Positions 16,472-24,665 of a DNA stretch of 64,000 nt are shown piece after piece. Each line of letters begins with the position of its first letter. Within the stretch, counting starts at the first letter, position 1. The position numbers were made by a program, and so were the translations under genes. Location of the stretch: NCBI GenBank assembly GCA_946223075.1, contig CAMILZ010000002.1:45127-109126 (forward strand), read 5' to 3'. The stretch is from an uncultured Dermabacteraceae bacterium. GTDB lineage: Bacteria > Actinomycetota > Actinomycetes > Actinomycetales > Dermabacteraceae. The notes below the pieces were generated by a model that was not told the DNA's origin, ran no database searches, and was given only the letters and a program-made list of their open reading frames with translations.

Positions 16472-16656
16472 ATGAACACCGGAGCCGTGAACACCGGAGC
16501 CATCAACACTGAAGGCGCCATCGCCCACTGGCTCGAACCCGGCCTGATTGCTGGCCTGACTGGTGCGGCGATGCGTGCGCCGAGGGCACAATTTTCGAAC
16601 TGTGGTCCTCACCGGCGGGAACGCTTGAGTGTTCCGATTCTGAAATCCGCGGCGGG
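16472..16656 (+). other. Out-of-frame N-terminal coding segment of the pullulanase-type gene
   Basis: From ATG 16472 the frame reads three near-identical short units (NTGAVNTGAINTEGA) and then AIAHWLEPGLIA, a typical lead-in of pullulanase-type enzymes. It then loses similarity. The main downstream frame continues as WPDWCGDACAEGTIFELWSS from 16552. Inserting one base after 16551 would join both into one long protein, which indicates a one-base deletion near 16550. Confidence 0.6.
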
Positions 16657-19278
16657 GTGCTCGCCGCGCGGTTTGTCGCGGGGGAGGGGCCGCTGCCGGA
16701 ACGTGTTCTGGAGTGCCGGCGGCACCTCGAGGCGTACGTTCCGCTGGTGCTGGCAGGCGTCGGGCCGGGCGCCGAAGGCGCTGCTGATCCTGCCGCCCCC
16801 ACTAATCCTGCTCTTTCGGCTGGTGGTGGCGCTGCCAGCTCGAGCAGCCGCCCCACGGGCTTCGATCCTTCCTCCCCCCTCACCGCCGAGCTTCTCCTCG
16901 CCGAGCGCGCTCCCTCCGGCGCGATCGCGCATGTGAGCGGCCTCCAGATTCCCGGCGTTCTCGATTCCCTCTATGAAGAAAAGTCTCGTGACCTGGGCCA
17001 TTCTCGCGGTGCTCGCATTGATGAGGCTCGCGTGACGTTCAACGTGTGGGCACCCACGGCGCGCGCGGTGCGGCTCGTGCTCGCGCCTGGGGAGGGCGAA
17101 GAACACGTGGAGATGGTACGGGAGTCCGACGGGTCCTGGAGTTCCTCGATTCCTTTGTCGCGCGGCGCTGCTTGCGGTCGTGAGGAGCCAGACCGTGAGA
17201 TCACGTACCTCTACGAGATCGACGTGTTCGTTCCCGCCGAGGGGCGATTCGTGACGAACCGCGTGACCGACCCCTACTCGCTCGCGCTCACGGTGGACTC
17301 GAAGGCGAGCGTCGTGGTGGACCTCGATTCAAAGGCGGCGCAACCGGAAGGCTGGGGAGCCGCGCCCACCCGCGGCCTCGAGCGGCCGTGCGCGCACGCC
17401 ATCTATGAGCTGCACGTTCGCGACTTTTCCGCGAGCGATGAAACCGTGCCCGAGGAACTGCGCGGAACCTACGCGGCCTTCGGTGTGGAGGGCTCGGCTG
17501 GTATGGCGCACCTGCGGCGCTTGGCCGAGGCCGGCCTGACGAGCGTGCACCTCCTCCCGATCTTCGACATTGCGTCCATTCCCGAGGACCGCGCGCGGCA
17601 AAAAGTTGCCGACGTGCCGAACGCTGGCCGGAACTCCGCTGAGCAGCAGCGCGCGGTGAGCGCCGTGCGCGAATCCGACGCCTATAACTGGGGTTACGAC
17701 CCGCTGCACTACATGGCGCCAGAAGGCTCGTACGCGCGCGAAGGTCACCAAGATGGCGCCGCACGCATCAAGGAATGCCGAGGAATGATCGAGGCTCTTC
17801 ATGCCGCCGGTCTCGGCGTGATCCTCGACCAGGTGTACAACCACACCTTCGCGAACGGGCAAAACGAGCTGAGCATCCTCGACCGGGTCGTGCCCGGCTA
17901 CTACCACCGCCTGAACGAGCGCGGCGAGGTCGAAGATTCAACGTGCACGTCGAATACCGCGACCGAACACTACTTCGCCGAGCGGCTCATGATCGACGCG
18001 ATCCTCACGTGGGCGCGGCACTATCGGGTTGATGGCTTCCGCTTCGACCTCATGGGCCACCACGCACGCTCCACCATGGAGAAGGTGCGCGCTGAACTCG
18101 ACGCGTTGACCCTCGAGAGCGACGGCGTGGATGGTGCGCGGATTTACCTCTACGGCGAAGGTTGGAATTTCGGCGAAGTCGCGAATAACGTGCGGTTCCA
18201 GCAGGCGACGCAGGGGCAGCTCGACGGCACCGGGATCGGCTGCTTCAACGATCGCGTGCGTGATGCCGTGCATGGTGGCAGCCCCTTCGATGAGAATAAA
18301 CGCGCAGGCCAGGGCTTTGGAACCGGCTGCTACACCGACCCGAACGGCATCGGCGAGGGAGATAGTGATGTGCAGCGCGCCGAACTGCGCCGCCAGACCG
18401 ATCTCGTGAAGCTCGCGCTCGCGGGCAACCTCAAGGACTATCCGCTGCGCACGTGCAGCGGCGAGGTCGTGCGCGGTAGCGAGGTGCGTTACGGGGATGC
18501 CCCCGCGGGTTACGCGAGCGAACCCTCCGAAGCCGTGAACTACGTTGACGCCCACGACAACGAAACGCTGTGGGACACCCTGCTCATGAAACTTCCCGAG
18601 CAGACCAGCCTGGAAGACCGCGTGCGCATGACCGTGCTGAGTCTCGCCACGGTGGCGCTTGGTCAGTCACCCGCCTTCTGGCACGCGGGTACCGACTTGC
18701 TGCGCTCCAAGTCGCTCGACCGCGACTCCTACGATTCCGGTGACTACTTCAACCGCATCGACTGGACCGGGGCCCGCAATAATCAGGGCGTGGGGCTGCC
18801 GCCCGCGCATCGCAACGAGGCCGAATGGGGCATGCAAGCGCCGCTCCTCGCGAATGCTGACCTCGAGCCTCGACCAGAGCACATTCGCGCCGCGCGCGAA
18901 GCCGCCGCCGACCTTCTGCGGATCCGCGCAAGTTCGCCGCTCCTCACGCTTGGAAGCGCCGCGCTGATTCGCGAGAAAGTGTCGTTCGGGAACTGCGGTC
19001 CCGGCAGTGTCGATGGGGTGATCCTCATGCACATCGACGATGCGGAATCTGCAGTTGACCCGAAGTATGGGAGGATCCTCGTGGCCTTCAACCAGGCACC
19101 ACACGAGCAGGTCGTGAGCGCTGACCTCTCAGGAGCGCCGGAGGGGGCGCGGTTCACGCTGCACCCCGTTCAGGCCGCGGGAAGCGACGAGGTTGTGAAG
19201 GTCGCACGCGTGGAATCGGGCGCCGTGAGTATCCCGCCTCGCACGGTCGCGGTTTTCGTTGAGGAAAGGCCCCGGTAG
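16657..19278 (+). CDS. pulA: Pullulanase-type alpha-1,6-glucosidase (GH13), probable N-terminal frameshift
   Basis: The intact frame from GTG 16657 encodes 873 residues. A CBM48-like beta domain (VTFNVWAPTARAVRLVL) precedes the GH13 barrel: YNWGYDPLHYMAPEGSY, GVILDQVYNHT, nucleophile Asp in VDGFRFDLMGHH, acid/base Glu in YLYGEGWNFGE and transition-state Asp in YVDAHDNETLWD. YNWGYDP is the hallmark of type I pullulanases and debranching enzymes, which cut alpha-1,6 branches of glycogen or pullulan. No signal peptide is present. The upstream 185 bp encode the expected N-terminus in another frame, and GTG 16657 lacks a good ribosome site, so the true gene probably starts at 16472 and is shifted by a missing base. 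Whether it is functional is open. Confidence 0.85.
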   Translation: MLAARFVAGEGPLPERVLECRRHLEAYVPLVLAGVGPGAEGAADPAAPTNPALSAGGGAASSSSRPTGFDPSSPLTAELLLAERAPSGAIAHVSGLQIPGVLDSLYEEKSRDLGHSRGARIDEARVTFNVWAPTARAVRLVLAPGEGEEHVEMVRESDGSWSSSIPLSRGAACGREEPDREITYLYEIDVFVPAEGRFVTNRVTDPYSLALTVDSKASVVVDLDSKAAQPEGWGAAPTRGLERPCAHAIYELHVRDFSASDETVPEELRGTYAAFGVEGSAGMAHLRRLAEAGLTSVHLLPIFDIASIPEDRARQKVADVPNAGRNSAEQQRAVSAVRESDAYNWGYDPLHYMAPEGSYAREGHQDGAARIKECRGMIEALHAAGLGVILDQVYNHTFANGQNELSILDRVVPGYYHRLNERGEVEDSTCTSNTATEHYFAERLMIDAILTWARHYRVDGFRFDLMGHHARSTMEKVRAELDALTLESDGVDGARIYLYGEGWNFGEVANNVRFQQATQGQLDGTGIGCFNDRVRDAVHGGSPFDENKRAGQGFGTGCYTDPNGIGEGDSDVQRAELRRQTDLVKLALAGNLKDYPLRTCSGEVVRGSEVRYGDAPAGYASEPSEAVNYVDAHDNETLWDTLLMKLPEQTSLEDRVRMTVLSLATVALGQSPAFWHAGTDLLRSKSLDRDSYDSGDYFNRIDWTGARNNQGVGLPPAHRNEAEWGMQAPLLANADLEPRPEHIRAAREAAADLLRIRASSPLLTLGSAALIREKVSFGNCGPGSVDGVILMHIDDAESAVDPKYGRILVAFNQAPHEQVVSADLSGAPEGARFTLHPVQAAGSDEVVKVARVESGAVSIPPRTVAVFVEERPR

Positions 19279-19373
19279 AGCCGGCTTAGGCGTGTGTAGT
19301 GCCGGTTTAGGTGCGCGTAGCGCCCCAAAATATGTCGCCCCACGATTCCCGGGCGAAGGCTCACGCTGTGCCG

Positions 19374-19682
19374 TTACGCCCCGGCCGAATCGCCGTTCGT
19401 GGAATCAAAGCCGAGCAGCTCGTCGAGCGCTTCGAATGTCACCCGCGAATTTGTGCCGAGCAAAAGAGGCATGCCACTCAACTGGGGGATGCCGATCGAC
19501 GAGGGGATCGTGACCGTCGTGACGATCGCATCTGCCGAAAACTGCGGGGAGAGCAGATCCATCACGGTTGCCTGCGTAACGTTCACGGCGATCCCGTGAA
19601 CGTTGTAGTGCGCCTCGAGGCGCTTGCGAATGACCGAGGATGTGGCTACCCCGGCGCCGCAGACAACCGCGATGTGTTTCAT
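19374..19682 (-). CDS. Orphan PTS EIIB component, galactitol/lactose type
   Basis: Protein of 102 residues starting at [16 protein letters not shown]; Cys8 followed by a glycine-rich P-loop is the phosphorylation site of the GatB/lactose EIIB family. EIIB passes phosphate from EIIA to the sugar carried by EIIC. No EIIA or EIIC gene is adjacent. The start ATG overlaps the carD stop by one base (TGATG), so translation is coupled to a global transcription regulator, an odd pairing. Either this is a stray transport part served by EIIC elsewhere or it has a regulatory role. The C-terminal tail beyond LLGF is short and polar. Confidence 0.8.
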   Translation of the reverse strand: MKHIAVVCGAGVATSSVIRKRLEAHYNVHGIAVNVTQATVMDLLSPQFSADAIVTTVTIPSSIGIPQLSGMPLLLGTNSRVTFEALDELLGFDSTNGDSAGA

Positions 19683-20164
19683 CAGGACGCGAGAACCTCG
19701 TCGAGGATTTCTTCGGCGCGCTCCTGTGAACAATCCTCGGCAAGGGCGAGCTCCGACGTGAGGATCTGGCGTGCCTTCGAAAGCATGCGCTTTTCACCGG
19801 CGCTCAGCCCGCGATCCTGATCGCGGCGCCACAGATCGCGCACGACCTCGGCGACCTTCTTGATGTCGCCCGACGCGAGCTTTTCCACGTTCGCCTTGTA
19901 GCGGCGCGACCAGTTCGTGGGCTCCTCAACGTAAGGCTGGCGAAGCACCTCGAAAACTTCCTCGAGCCCTTCCTGATCGACGACGTCGCGAACACCCACC
20001 ATGTCGACGTTTTCCGCGGGGACCTCGATAGTGAGATCGCCCTGCGCCACCTTGAGCTTGAGGTACTTCTTCACCTTGCCCTTAATGGTGCGCTCGTTGA
20101 CTTCTTCGATGAGCGCCGCACCGTGGTGCGGGTAGACGACTGTTTCGCCGACATTAAAGTTCAT
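19682..20164 (-). CDS. carD: CarD family RNA polymerase-binding regulator
   Basis: Protein of 160 residues beginning [22 protein letters not shown]. This start is preferred over one ten codons upstream because AAAGGGACC precedes it and the length then equals that of characterised CarD proteins. The N-terminal Tudor-like domain binds the RNA polymerase beta subunit. The C-terminal helical domain ([17 protein letters not shown], then [16 protein letters not shown]) contacts DNA upstream of -10 and stabilises open complexes, notably at rRNA promoters. CarD is essential in mycobacteria. The downstream PTS EIIB gene overlaps its stop codon. Confidence 0.94.
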   Translation of the reverse strand: MNFNVGETVVYPHHGAALIEEVNERTIKGKVKKYLKLKVAQGDLTIEVPAENVDMVGVRDVVDQEGLEEVFEVLRQPYVEEPTNWSRRYKANVEKLASGDIKKVAEVVRDLWRRDQDRGLSAGEKRMLSKARQILTSELALAEDCSQERAEEILDEVLAS

Positions 20165-20396
20165 GAGTTGAGGTCCCTTTCGTCCGGCGAACATTCTAAC
20201 ATCAGGGTATGTGCTATATTTCGCCGCCGCAGGATTGGGCGGCGAGGGTGCTCATTGGGGTAGTCTGTGAGGGTGCTGCTAGCGCGGCGGTTCCCCCTCC
20301 GGGTGGGATTTTGGTCCCGGCCTGGGAGTCCCGCTTCGCGAGGCAAACCATTACGTCTTCGACTATCACGTGACCACACGAATCGCAGGAGCCAGA

Positions 20397-20882
20397 GTGA
20401 AAATTCGTCCCTTCTCCCGCGCTGCCGCGCTCATGGGCATCGCCGCTTTCAGCCTCAGTGGCTGCGCGTACTTCAACCCCATGCAGACCCACCACTTCTA
20501 CCAGCCGGCAGAAGGTGCCCTGGTCAACTTCACCCCCGAAGGTGCAGCACAGCCGATCGGCGTGCGCAACATCCTTGCCGTTCAAAGCGCGAACGGCACT
20601 CAGGTGACGGGCGCGATCGTCAACCAGTCGTCGCAGGATTACACGGTGCAGCTCAACTTCGTTGACGGCGCGAGCGGAAGCGCGAGCATCAACGTGCCCG
20701 CTGGCGAGACCGTCATGCTTGGCGGCGAGAGCGCCGCGCCAATCGAGCTGACGACCTCGAAGAAGCCCGGCGATAACGTTTTCGTTGATGTCACCGTGGG
20801 TGATGAGACGCAGCGCCTGACCGTGCAGCTGCTCGACGAGTCGCTCGAATACCTCGCGCCCGAGGAGCAGCCCGCGCAGTAA
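20397..20882 (+). CDS. Conserved lipoprotein
   Basis: Protein of 161 residues starting at GTG 20397, chosen because AGGAG lies just upstream; the longer frame from 20370 has no ribosome site. A basic N-terminus and hydrophobic stretch end in the lipobox LSGC with the lipidated Cys near residue 22, so the protein should be anchored outside the membrane. The mature part is beta-rich (GAIVNQSSQDYTVQLNFVD, NVPAGETVMLGG), resembling small Ig-like copper- or cell-surface-associated actinobacterial lipoproteins of unknown role. It has no obvious operon partner. Confidence 0.8.
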   Translation: MKIRPFSRAAALMGIAAFSLSGCAYFNPMQTHHFYQPAEGALVNFTPEGAAQPIGVRNILAVQSANGTQVTGAIVNQSSQDYTVQLNFVDGASGSASINVPAGETVMLGGESAAPIELTTSKKPGDNVFVDVTVGDETQRLTVQLLDESLEYLAPEEQPAQ

Positions 20883-20959
20883 GGCAGTGAGCCCGGTGTT
20901 TGGTGCAAGCCTGACCGGGGCAACCACCTTTTCGGCTCGCCTCTTCGGGTCACCTTTGA

Positions 20960-21020
20960 GGGTGGAGAAAAGCGACGTCACGCCCCTGTTTTGAGGTTGC
21001 CCCTGCAGTTTTCTCCACCC
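20960..21020. repeat. Perfect 12-bp inverted repeat with 37-bp spacer
   Basis: GGGTGGAGAAAA at 20960-20971 and TTTTCTCCACCC at 21009-21020. A second imperfect palindrome, CTCTAAGGGG/CCCCTAAGAG, lies at 21071-21099 and the dispersed motif pair at 21104. This gene-free gap of 334 bp (20883-21216) is therefore dense in inverted repeats; no gene is seen in it. Confidence 0.7.
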
Positions 21021-21103
21021 TGAGGGTGCGGCGCCGTGTAGCGTCATGCACGTGCGGGGGTCAGCTTCATCTCTAAGGGGCCGGCTCCACCCCTAAGAGG
21101 TGT

Positions 21104-21135
21104 GGTTCCGACGGTGGCTGGGCAACCGTCGGACC
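21104..21135. repeat. Inverted pair of the dispersed motif, intergenic
   Basis: The right half GGCAACCGTCGGA at 21121-21133 is exact. The left half, starting GGTTCCGACGG, is degenerate at its inner end. Confidence 0.8.
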
Positions 21136-21216
21136 TGAGGGGCCCAAAGCTAGTCGCAGGCAGCGCAAGGGCCCGACCCCATCTCGGAGCCGGACCCAAT
21201 AGCGCTACGGAATGTT

Positions 21217-21594
21217 TTAGCCGCGGTTTGAGCGGGGGCGACGCGCTACGAGACGCTCCGCGCCCGTCTGTGCGCCCTTCTTCGCAGCCTGCTGCAGACC
21301 GGAGATCACCACGCCCGAGAGGATCGTGAACAGCGCGACCTTCCAGGCGTCGACGTCCTCGTATTCGCTCGTCATTTCCTTGAGCTCGGCCTTCGAGGCG
21401 CCGTCTTTCTTCGCCTGCTTCTTGCGTGCCCTAAGGTCCTTCTTGGCCTGCTTCTCGAACTTCGAGTCGGGAACTTCCTCGTCGAAAGCGCGATGCCAAC
21501 CGGCCTCGAGCGCCTTCTTCGCGAGGATCGACGTGCCGATCCCGGCGACCGTCACGATCGCACCGACCAGGGGATTGCTGGGCTTCGAGGGCAT
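21217..21594 (-). CDS. DUF4235 family membrane protein
   Basis: Protein of 125 residues with two hydrophobic segments: residues 8-25 (LVGAIVTVAGIGTSILAKKAL) and about 86-104 (VALFTILSGVVISGLQQAA). A Lys-rich helical hairpin (KFEKQAKKDLRARKKQAKKDG) lies between them. This is the layout of DUF4235 proteins, small membrane proteins found in many actinobacteria and of unknown function. It is a single gene between the lipoprotein and phoU. The 334-bp gap up to phoU (21595-21928) holds a motif pair and no recognisable gene. Confidence 0.8.
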   Translation of the reverse strand: MPSKPSNPLVGAIVTVAGIGTSILAKKALEAGWHRAFDEEVPDSKFEKQAKKDLRARKKQAKKDGASKAELKEMTSEYEDVDAWKVALFTILSGVVISGLQQAAKKGAQTGAERLVARRPRSNRG

Positions 21595-21661
21595 GGAAAC
21601 TCCTGTCGCTTTTGATGCGGGTACCGACCCAGGTTACCGGGGGAGTCTGGAGGCAGTTGGG

Positions 21662-21692
21662 ATTCCGACGGTTGCCCGGCCACCGTCGGCCC
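21662..21692. repeat. Inverted pair of the dispersed motif upstream of the DUF4235 gene
   Basis: Exact left copy TCCGACGGTTGCC at 21664-21676; the right half, GGCCACCGTCGGC, has two mismatches. Confidence 0.8.
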
Positions 21693-21928
21693 CCTACCTG
21701 CTTACCTTTTCCGTGCCATTCAAAGTGGTGATAAACGGCCACCTCGCGTTGAAAATTGGTGGTTCAGCGCCGTTTTTCACCACTTTCGTCGAGAAGGGGA
21801 TGCAGCTAACAGGGGAGGGGCAGCACAAAGCGGGGCCCCAGCTCATGCCGGGACCCCGCCAAAGGAGAAGTGCGTCCTCGTGAAGGCAGACTAGGCGCCT
21901 TGCGCCGCGTCAGCGAGAAAGCTGAAGA

Positions 21929-22606
21929 TCAGAACTCGGTGACGTCCGTGTGAGGGCTGTGCGAATCGAGCGAATCGCCCGTCACGAGGAACACCACGCG
22001 GCGCGAAACAGACACGGCGTGATCGCCGAGGCGCTCGTAGAAGCGGGCGAGCAGCGCGAGATCCACCGACTCCTTGACGGTGTAGGGAGCGCCCTCGGCC
22101 GAGAGGGCGGCGTAGACCTCGTCCATCGCGCGGTCGATGTTGTTGTCGCGCTCCTCAACGACGGCGGCGAGTGCCACATCGTAGGTTTCGAGGACCTTGC
22201 CGGCATCCTTCACGGCATTGAGGCTGAGGTCGGCGAGGGTTTCGATGGCCGAGCGGAGATCGGCGGGGATAACCTCGTTCGGGTGGCGGCGGCGCAGCAC
22301 GAGCGCGATGTGGGCGGCGAGATCGCCCATGCGCTCGATCGAGGCGCTCATGCGGAGGGAAGCGACGACGGTGCGCAGGTCGGTGGCGACGGGCGACTGG
22401 GTCGCGAGAATGTCGACCGACTTCTCGTCGAGTTCGGCCTGGAGGTCGTCGATCTCCTGATCACGGACGATGACCTGCTCAGCGAGCGCGAGGTCGCCGG
22501 TGAGCAGCGCCTTCGAGGCATCCTCAAGCGCGGTGGCCACAAGGGAGTTCATTTCCATCAGGCCGTCACGGAGGACCTGAAGTTCATTCTGGAATGCGGC
22601 ACGCAT
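21929..22606 (-). CDS. phoU: Phosphate signalling complex protein PhoU
   Basis: All-helical protein of 225 residues with two PhoU repeats, each with the acidic metal-binding motif (SASIERMGDLAAHIA and ARFYERLGDHAVSVSRR). The start MRAAFQNEL is chosen because AAAGGACG precedes it. PhoU links the Pst phosphate transporter with the sensor kinase and represses the Pho response when phosphate is ample. It is divergent from senX3-regX3, the cognate two-component genes, and a candidate PHO box lies in the shared upstream region. The orientation is opposite to the kinase genes, as in several actinobacteria. Confidence 0.94.
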   Translation of the reverse strand: MRAAFQNELQVLRDGLMEMNSLVATALEDASKALLTGDLALAEQVIVRDQEIDDLQAELDEKSVDILATQSPVATDLRTVVASLRMSASIERMGDLAAHIALVLRRRHPNEVIPADLRSAIETLADLSLNAVKDAGKVLETYDVALAAVVEERDNNIDRAMDEVYAALSAEGAPYTVKESVDLALLARFYERLGDHAVSVSRRVVFLVTGDSLDSHSPHTDVTEF

Positions 22607-22633
22607 CGGATCGTCCTTTTCTCTAGAGGCAGT

Positions 22634-22661
22634 ACTGTAGCTCCCATCTTCCCGGCGCCAA
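22634..22661 (-). promoter_or_regulatory. Candidate phoU promoter
   Basis: On the minus strand TTGGCG (22661-22656) and TACAGT (22639-22634) are spaced by 16 bp. The -35 overlaps the candidate PHO box. Confidence 0.45.
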
Positions 22662-22688
22662 GTGAATGTATGCAAACCCCAAGGTGAA
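22656..22688 (-). promoter_or_regulatory. Candidate PHO box between phoU and senX3
   Basis: On the minus strand TTCACCTTGGG (22688-22678) and TTCACTTGGCG (22666-22656) are direct repeats separated by one 11-bp unit. Arrays of 11-bp units with a TTCAC core are the established target of PhoP/RegX3-type regulators. Confidence 0.5.
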
Positions 22689-22708
22689 TAACCAGGAAAC
22701 GAAATGGG

Positions 22709-22739
22709 GGTCGATGGGGGCTGGGCAGCCGTCGGACCT
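22709..22739. repeat. Degenerate inverted pair of the dispersed motif before senX3
   Basis: The right half GGCAGCCGTCGGA at 22724-22736 has one mismatch. The left arm is decayed to GGTCGATGG. Confidence 0.6.
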
Positions 22740-22749
22740 CAAGACCGCG

Positions 22750-22755
22750 TACCCT
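22750..22755 (+). promoter_or_regulatory. Candidate -10 for leaderless senX3 mRNA
   Basis: TACCCT is followed by six bases and the GTG at 22762. This also decides the senX3 start. Confidence 0.5.
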
Positions 22756-22761
22756 GGTGGG

Positions 22762-23937
22762 GTGAATTCCGTTGCCCTTCTCCTTGCCGCCGCTGCATGC
22801 GGTCTCGTGGCGGGAGCCGTGGCGATGTACGCGGCGATGCGCGGCAACAGGCCCGCAACCGAGCCGCCGAAGCCGAGCATTGCGGAGCCGACCTCCGAGG
22901 TGCTGTCGATCCTCTCGAGCGCGTACGTGCTCCTTGATTCAAGCGGCGACGTGCTGCGCGCCTCGCCCCTCGCGTATAGCTACGGGCTCGTGCGCACCAC
23001 GGGCGGCGATTATCCGCGGCTCGCGCATCGCGACCTCATCGATATCGTCACCCAGGTATCGCGCCAGGGCGGTTTCCGTGAGCAGGTGCTCACGAACGCG
23101 AAAAACACGCGCTCCGATCAGAACACGCCTACCGTCGTAAGCGTGCGCGTGGGCGCCCTCAGTAGCTCGCGGCGCATCCTCGTGCTCGCCGACGACCTCT
23201 CGAAGCAGTCCCGCGTGGAGGAAACCCGGCGCGATTTCGTCGCAAACGTGTCCCACGAACTGAAAACTCCCGTCGGTGCGCTCACGCTTCTCGCCGAAAC
23301 GATGGAAGACGCCGCCGACGACCCCGAGGCCGTTCGACGCTTCGCGGGCCGCATGCAAACCGAGTCGCGGCGCCTTTCCCTCCTCGTGCAGGAAATCATC
23401 GAATTGTCGCGGGTGCAGGGCGCGCAATCTTTTGCCGACGCCTCCTCGGTGGACGTCGATTCCGTGATCGCGGAAGCGGTCGCCCTCAATCAGAATCTCG
23501 CCGCGGGCCACGGCATGACAATCCAGTCCGGCGGCACGCCAAACCTCGAGGTTTTTGGAAGCTCGACGACGCTCACCACGGCGCTTTCGAACCTCATCAT
23601 GAATGCGATTACATACTCCCCGCCGAACACTCTCATTGGGGTTTCGACTCGTCGCCACAACGGCATGGTCGAGATCGCCGTGAAGGATGAGGGCATCGGT
23701 ATTTCGCCCGAGAATATGGAGCGCATTTTTGAACGCTTCTACCGCGTGGATAAGGCTCGCTCGCGCGCGACGGGTGGCACGGGCCTTGGCCTGTCAATCG
23801 TGAAACACATTGCGAACAACCACGGCGGCGAAGTCACAGTATGGTCAAAGGAGGGTTCGGGCTCGACGTTTACGCTCAGCATCCCCGAGCTCGCCGATGA
23901 CTCACCCAGGGACCTGCCCGTTCACACAGGAGAATAG
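22762..23937 (+). CDS. senX3: Sensor histidine kinase SenX3
   Basis: Protein of 391 residues from GTG 22762; a longer upstream frame would add a hydrophilic lead across a repeat and is not favoured. One membrane segment lies at residues 3-25, then a PAS-like domain at about 45-145. The dimerisation/phosphoacceptor helix has His165 in FVANVSHELKTPVGAL. The ATPase domain has N box NLIMNAITYSP, G1 box VKDEGIGISPENMERIFERFYRVDKARS and G2 GGTGLGLSIVKHI. It phosphorylates RegX3 under phosphate limitation and is controlled through PhoU and Pst. It lies 5 bp upstream of regX3. Confidence 0.94.
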   Translation: MNSVALLLAAAACGLVAGAVAMYAAMRGNRPATEPPKPSIAEPTSEVLSILSSAYVLLDSSGDVLRASPLAYSYGLVRTTGGDYPRLAHRDLIDIVTQVSRQGGFREQVLTNAKNTRSDQNTPTVVSVRVGALSSSRRILVLADDLSKQSRVEETRRDFVANVSHELKTPVGALTLLAETMEDAADDPEAVRRFAGRMQTESRRLSLLVQEIIELSRVQGAQSFADASSVDVDSVIAEAVALNQNLAAGHGMTIQSGGTPNLEVFGSSTTLTTALSNLIMNAITYSPPNTLIGVSTRRHNGMVEIAVKDEGIGISPENMERIFERFYRVDKARSRATGGTGLGLSIVKHIANNHGGEVTVWSKEGSGSTFTLSIPELADDSPRDLPVHTGE

Positions 23938-23942
23938 GAATC

Positions 23943-24653
23943 ATGGCACGCATCCTCATTGTTGAAGACGAGGAGAGTTTCTCGGACGCGCTCAGCTACT
24001 CGCTGCGCAAAGAGGGCTACGAGGTCGCGGTCGCGAACACGGGCGATCGTGGGCTCGCGGTTTTCCAGGTGCACGGCGCCGATCTCGTGCTTCTCGACCT
24101 CATGCTTCCCGGTATGAGCGGCACCGATGTGTGCCGCGAAATCCGTAAAACGTCGAGCGTGCCCGTCATCATGCTCACCGCGAAGGATGACGAGTTCGAC
24201 AAGGTGCTTGGCCTTGAACTTGGCGCCGATGATTACGTGACGAAGCCGTATTCCTCGCGCGAGCTGCTCGCGCGCATCAAGGCGGTGCTTCGCCGCGGCG
24301 AGCAGCAGAAGGCTTCCGGCCAGGAGGGCGACGAGGACGAGGCTGTTTTGACCGCGGGCGGCATCGAAATGAACGTGGATCGCCACGTGGTGCGCGTGCG
24401 CGGCGAGGATACGCCGCTTCCGCTTAAGGAGTTCGAGCTGCTCGAGATTCTGCTGCGCAATGCGGATCGCGTGCTCACGCGCGGGCAGCTGATTGACCGC
24501 GTGTGGGGCTCAAACTACGTGGGTGACACGAAGACTCTCGACGTGCACATCAAGCGTCTGCGCGCGAAGATCGAGGTCAACCCGAAGAGCCCGGAGCTTA
24601 TCGTGACGGTGCGCGGCCTCGGCTATAAGTTCGAGTCGCCCGCGGAGCACTGA
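23943..24653 (+). CDS. regX3: Response regulator RegX3
   Basis: OmpR/PhoB-type regulator of 236 residues. The receiver domain has the acidic pocket EDE at 8-10, phospho-acceptor Asp52 in LLDLMLPG and the conserved Lys in MLTAKDD. An Asp/Glu-rich linker at about 122-137 leads to a winged helix DNA-binding domain with LPLKEFELLEILLRNADRVLTRGQLIDRVWG and DVHIKRLRAKIE. It activates phosphate-starvation genes at PHO-box repeats. It follows senX3 closely with GGAGAATAGGA before ATG, forming one operon, and is convergent with trmB across a 12-bp gap. Confidence 0.95.
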   Translation: MARILIVEDEESFSDALSYSLRKEGYEVAVANTGDRGLAVFQVHGADLVLLDLMLPGMSGTDVCREIRKTSSVPVIMLTAKDDEFDKVLGLELGADDYVTKPYSSRELLARIKAVLRRGEQQKASGQEGDEDEAVLTAGGIEMNVDRHVVRVRGEDTPLPLKEFELLEILLRNADRVLTRGQLIDRVWGSNYVGDTKTLDVHIKRLRAKIEVNPKSPELIVTVRGLGYKFESPAEH

Positions 24654-24665
24654 GGCGCCAGGGCT

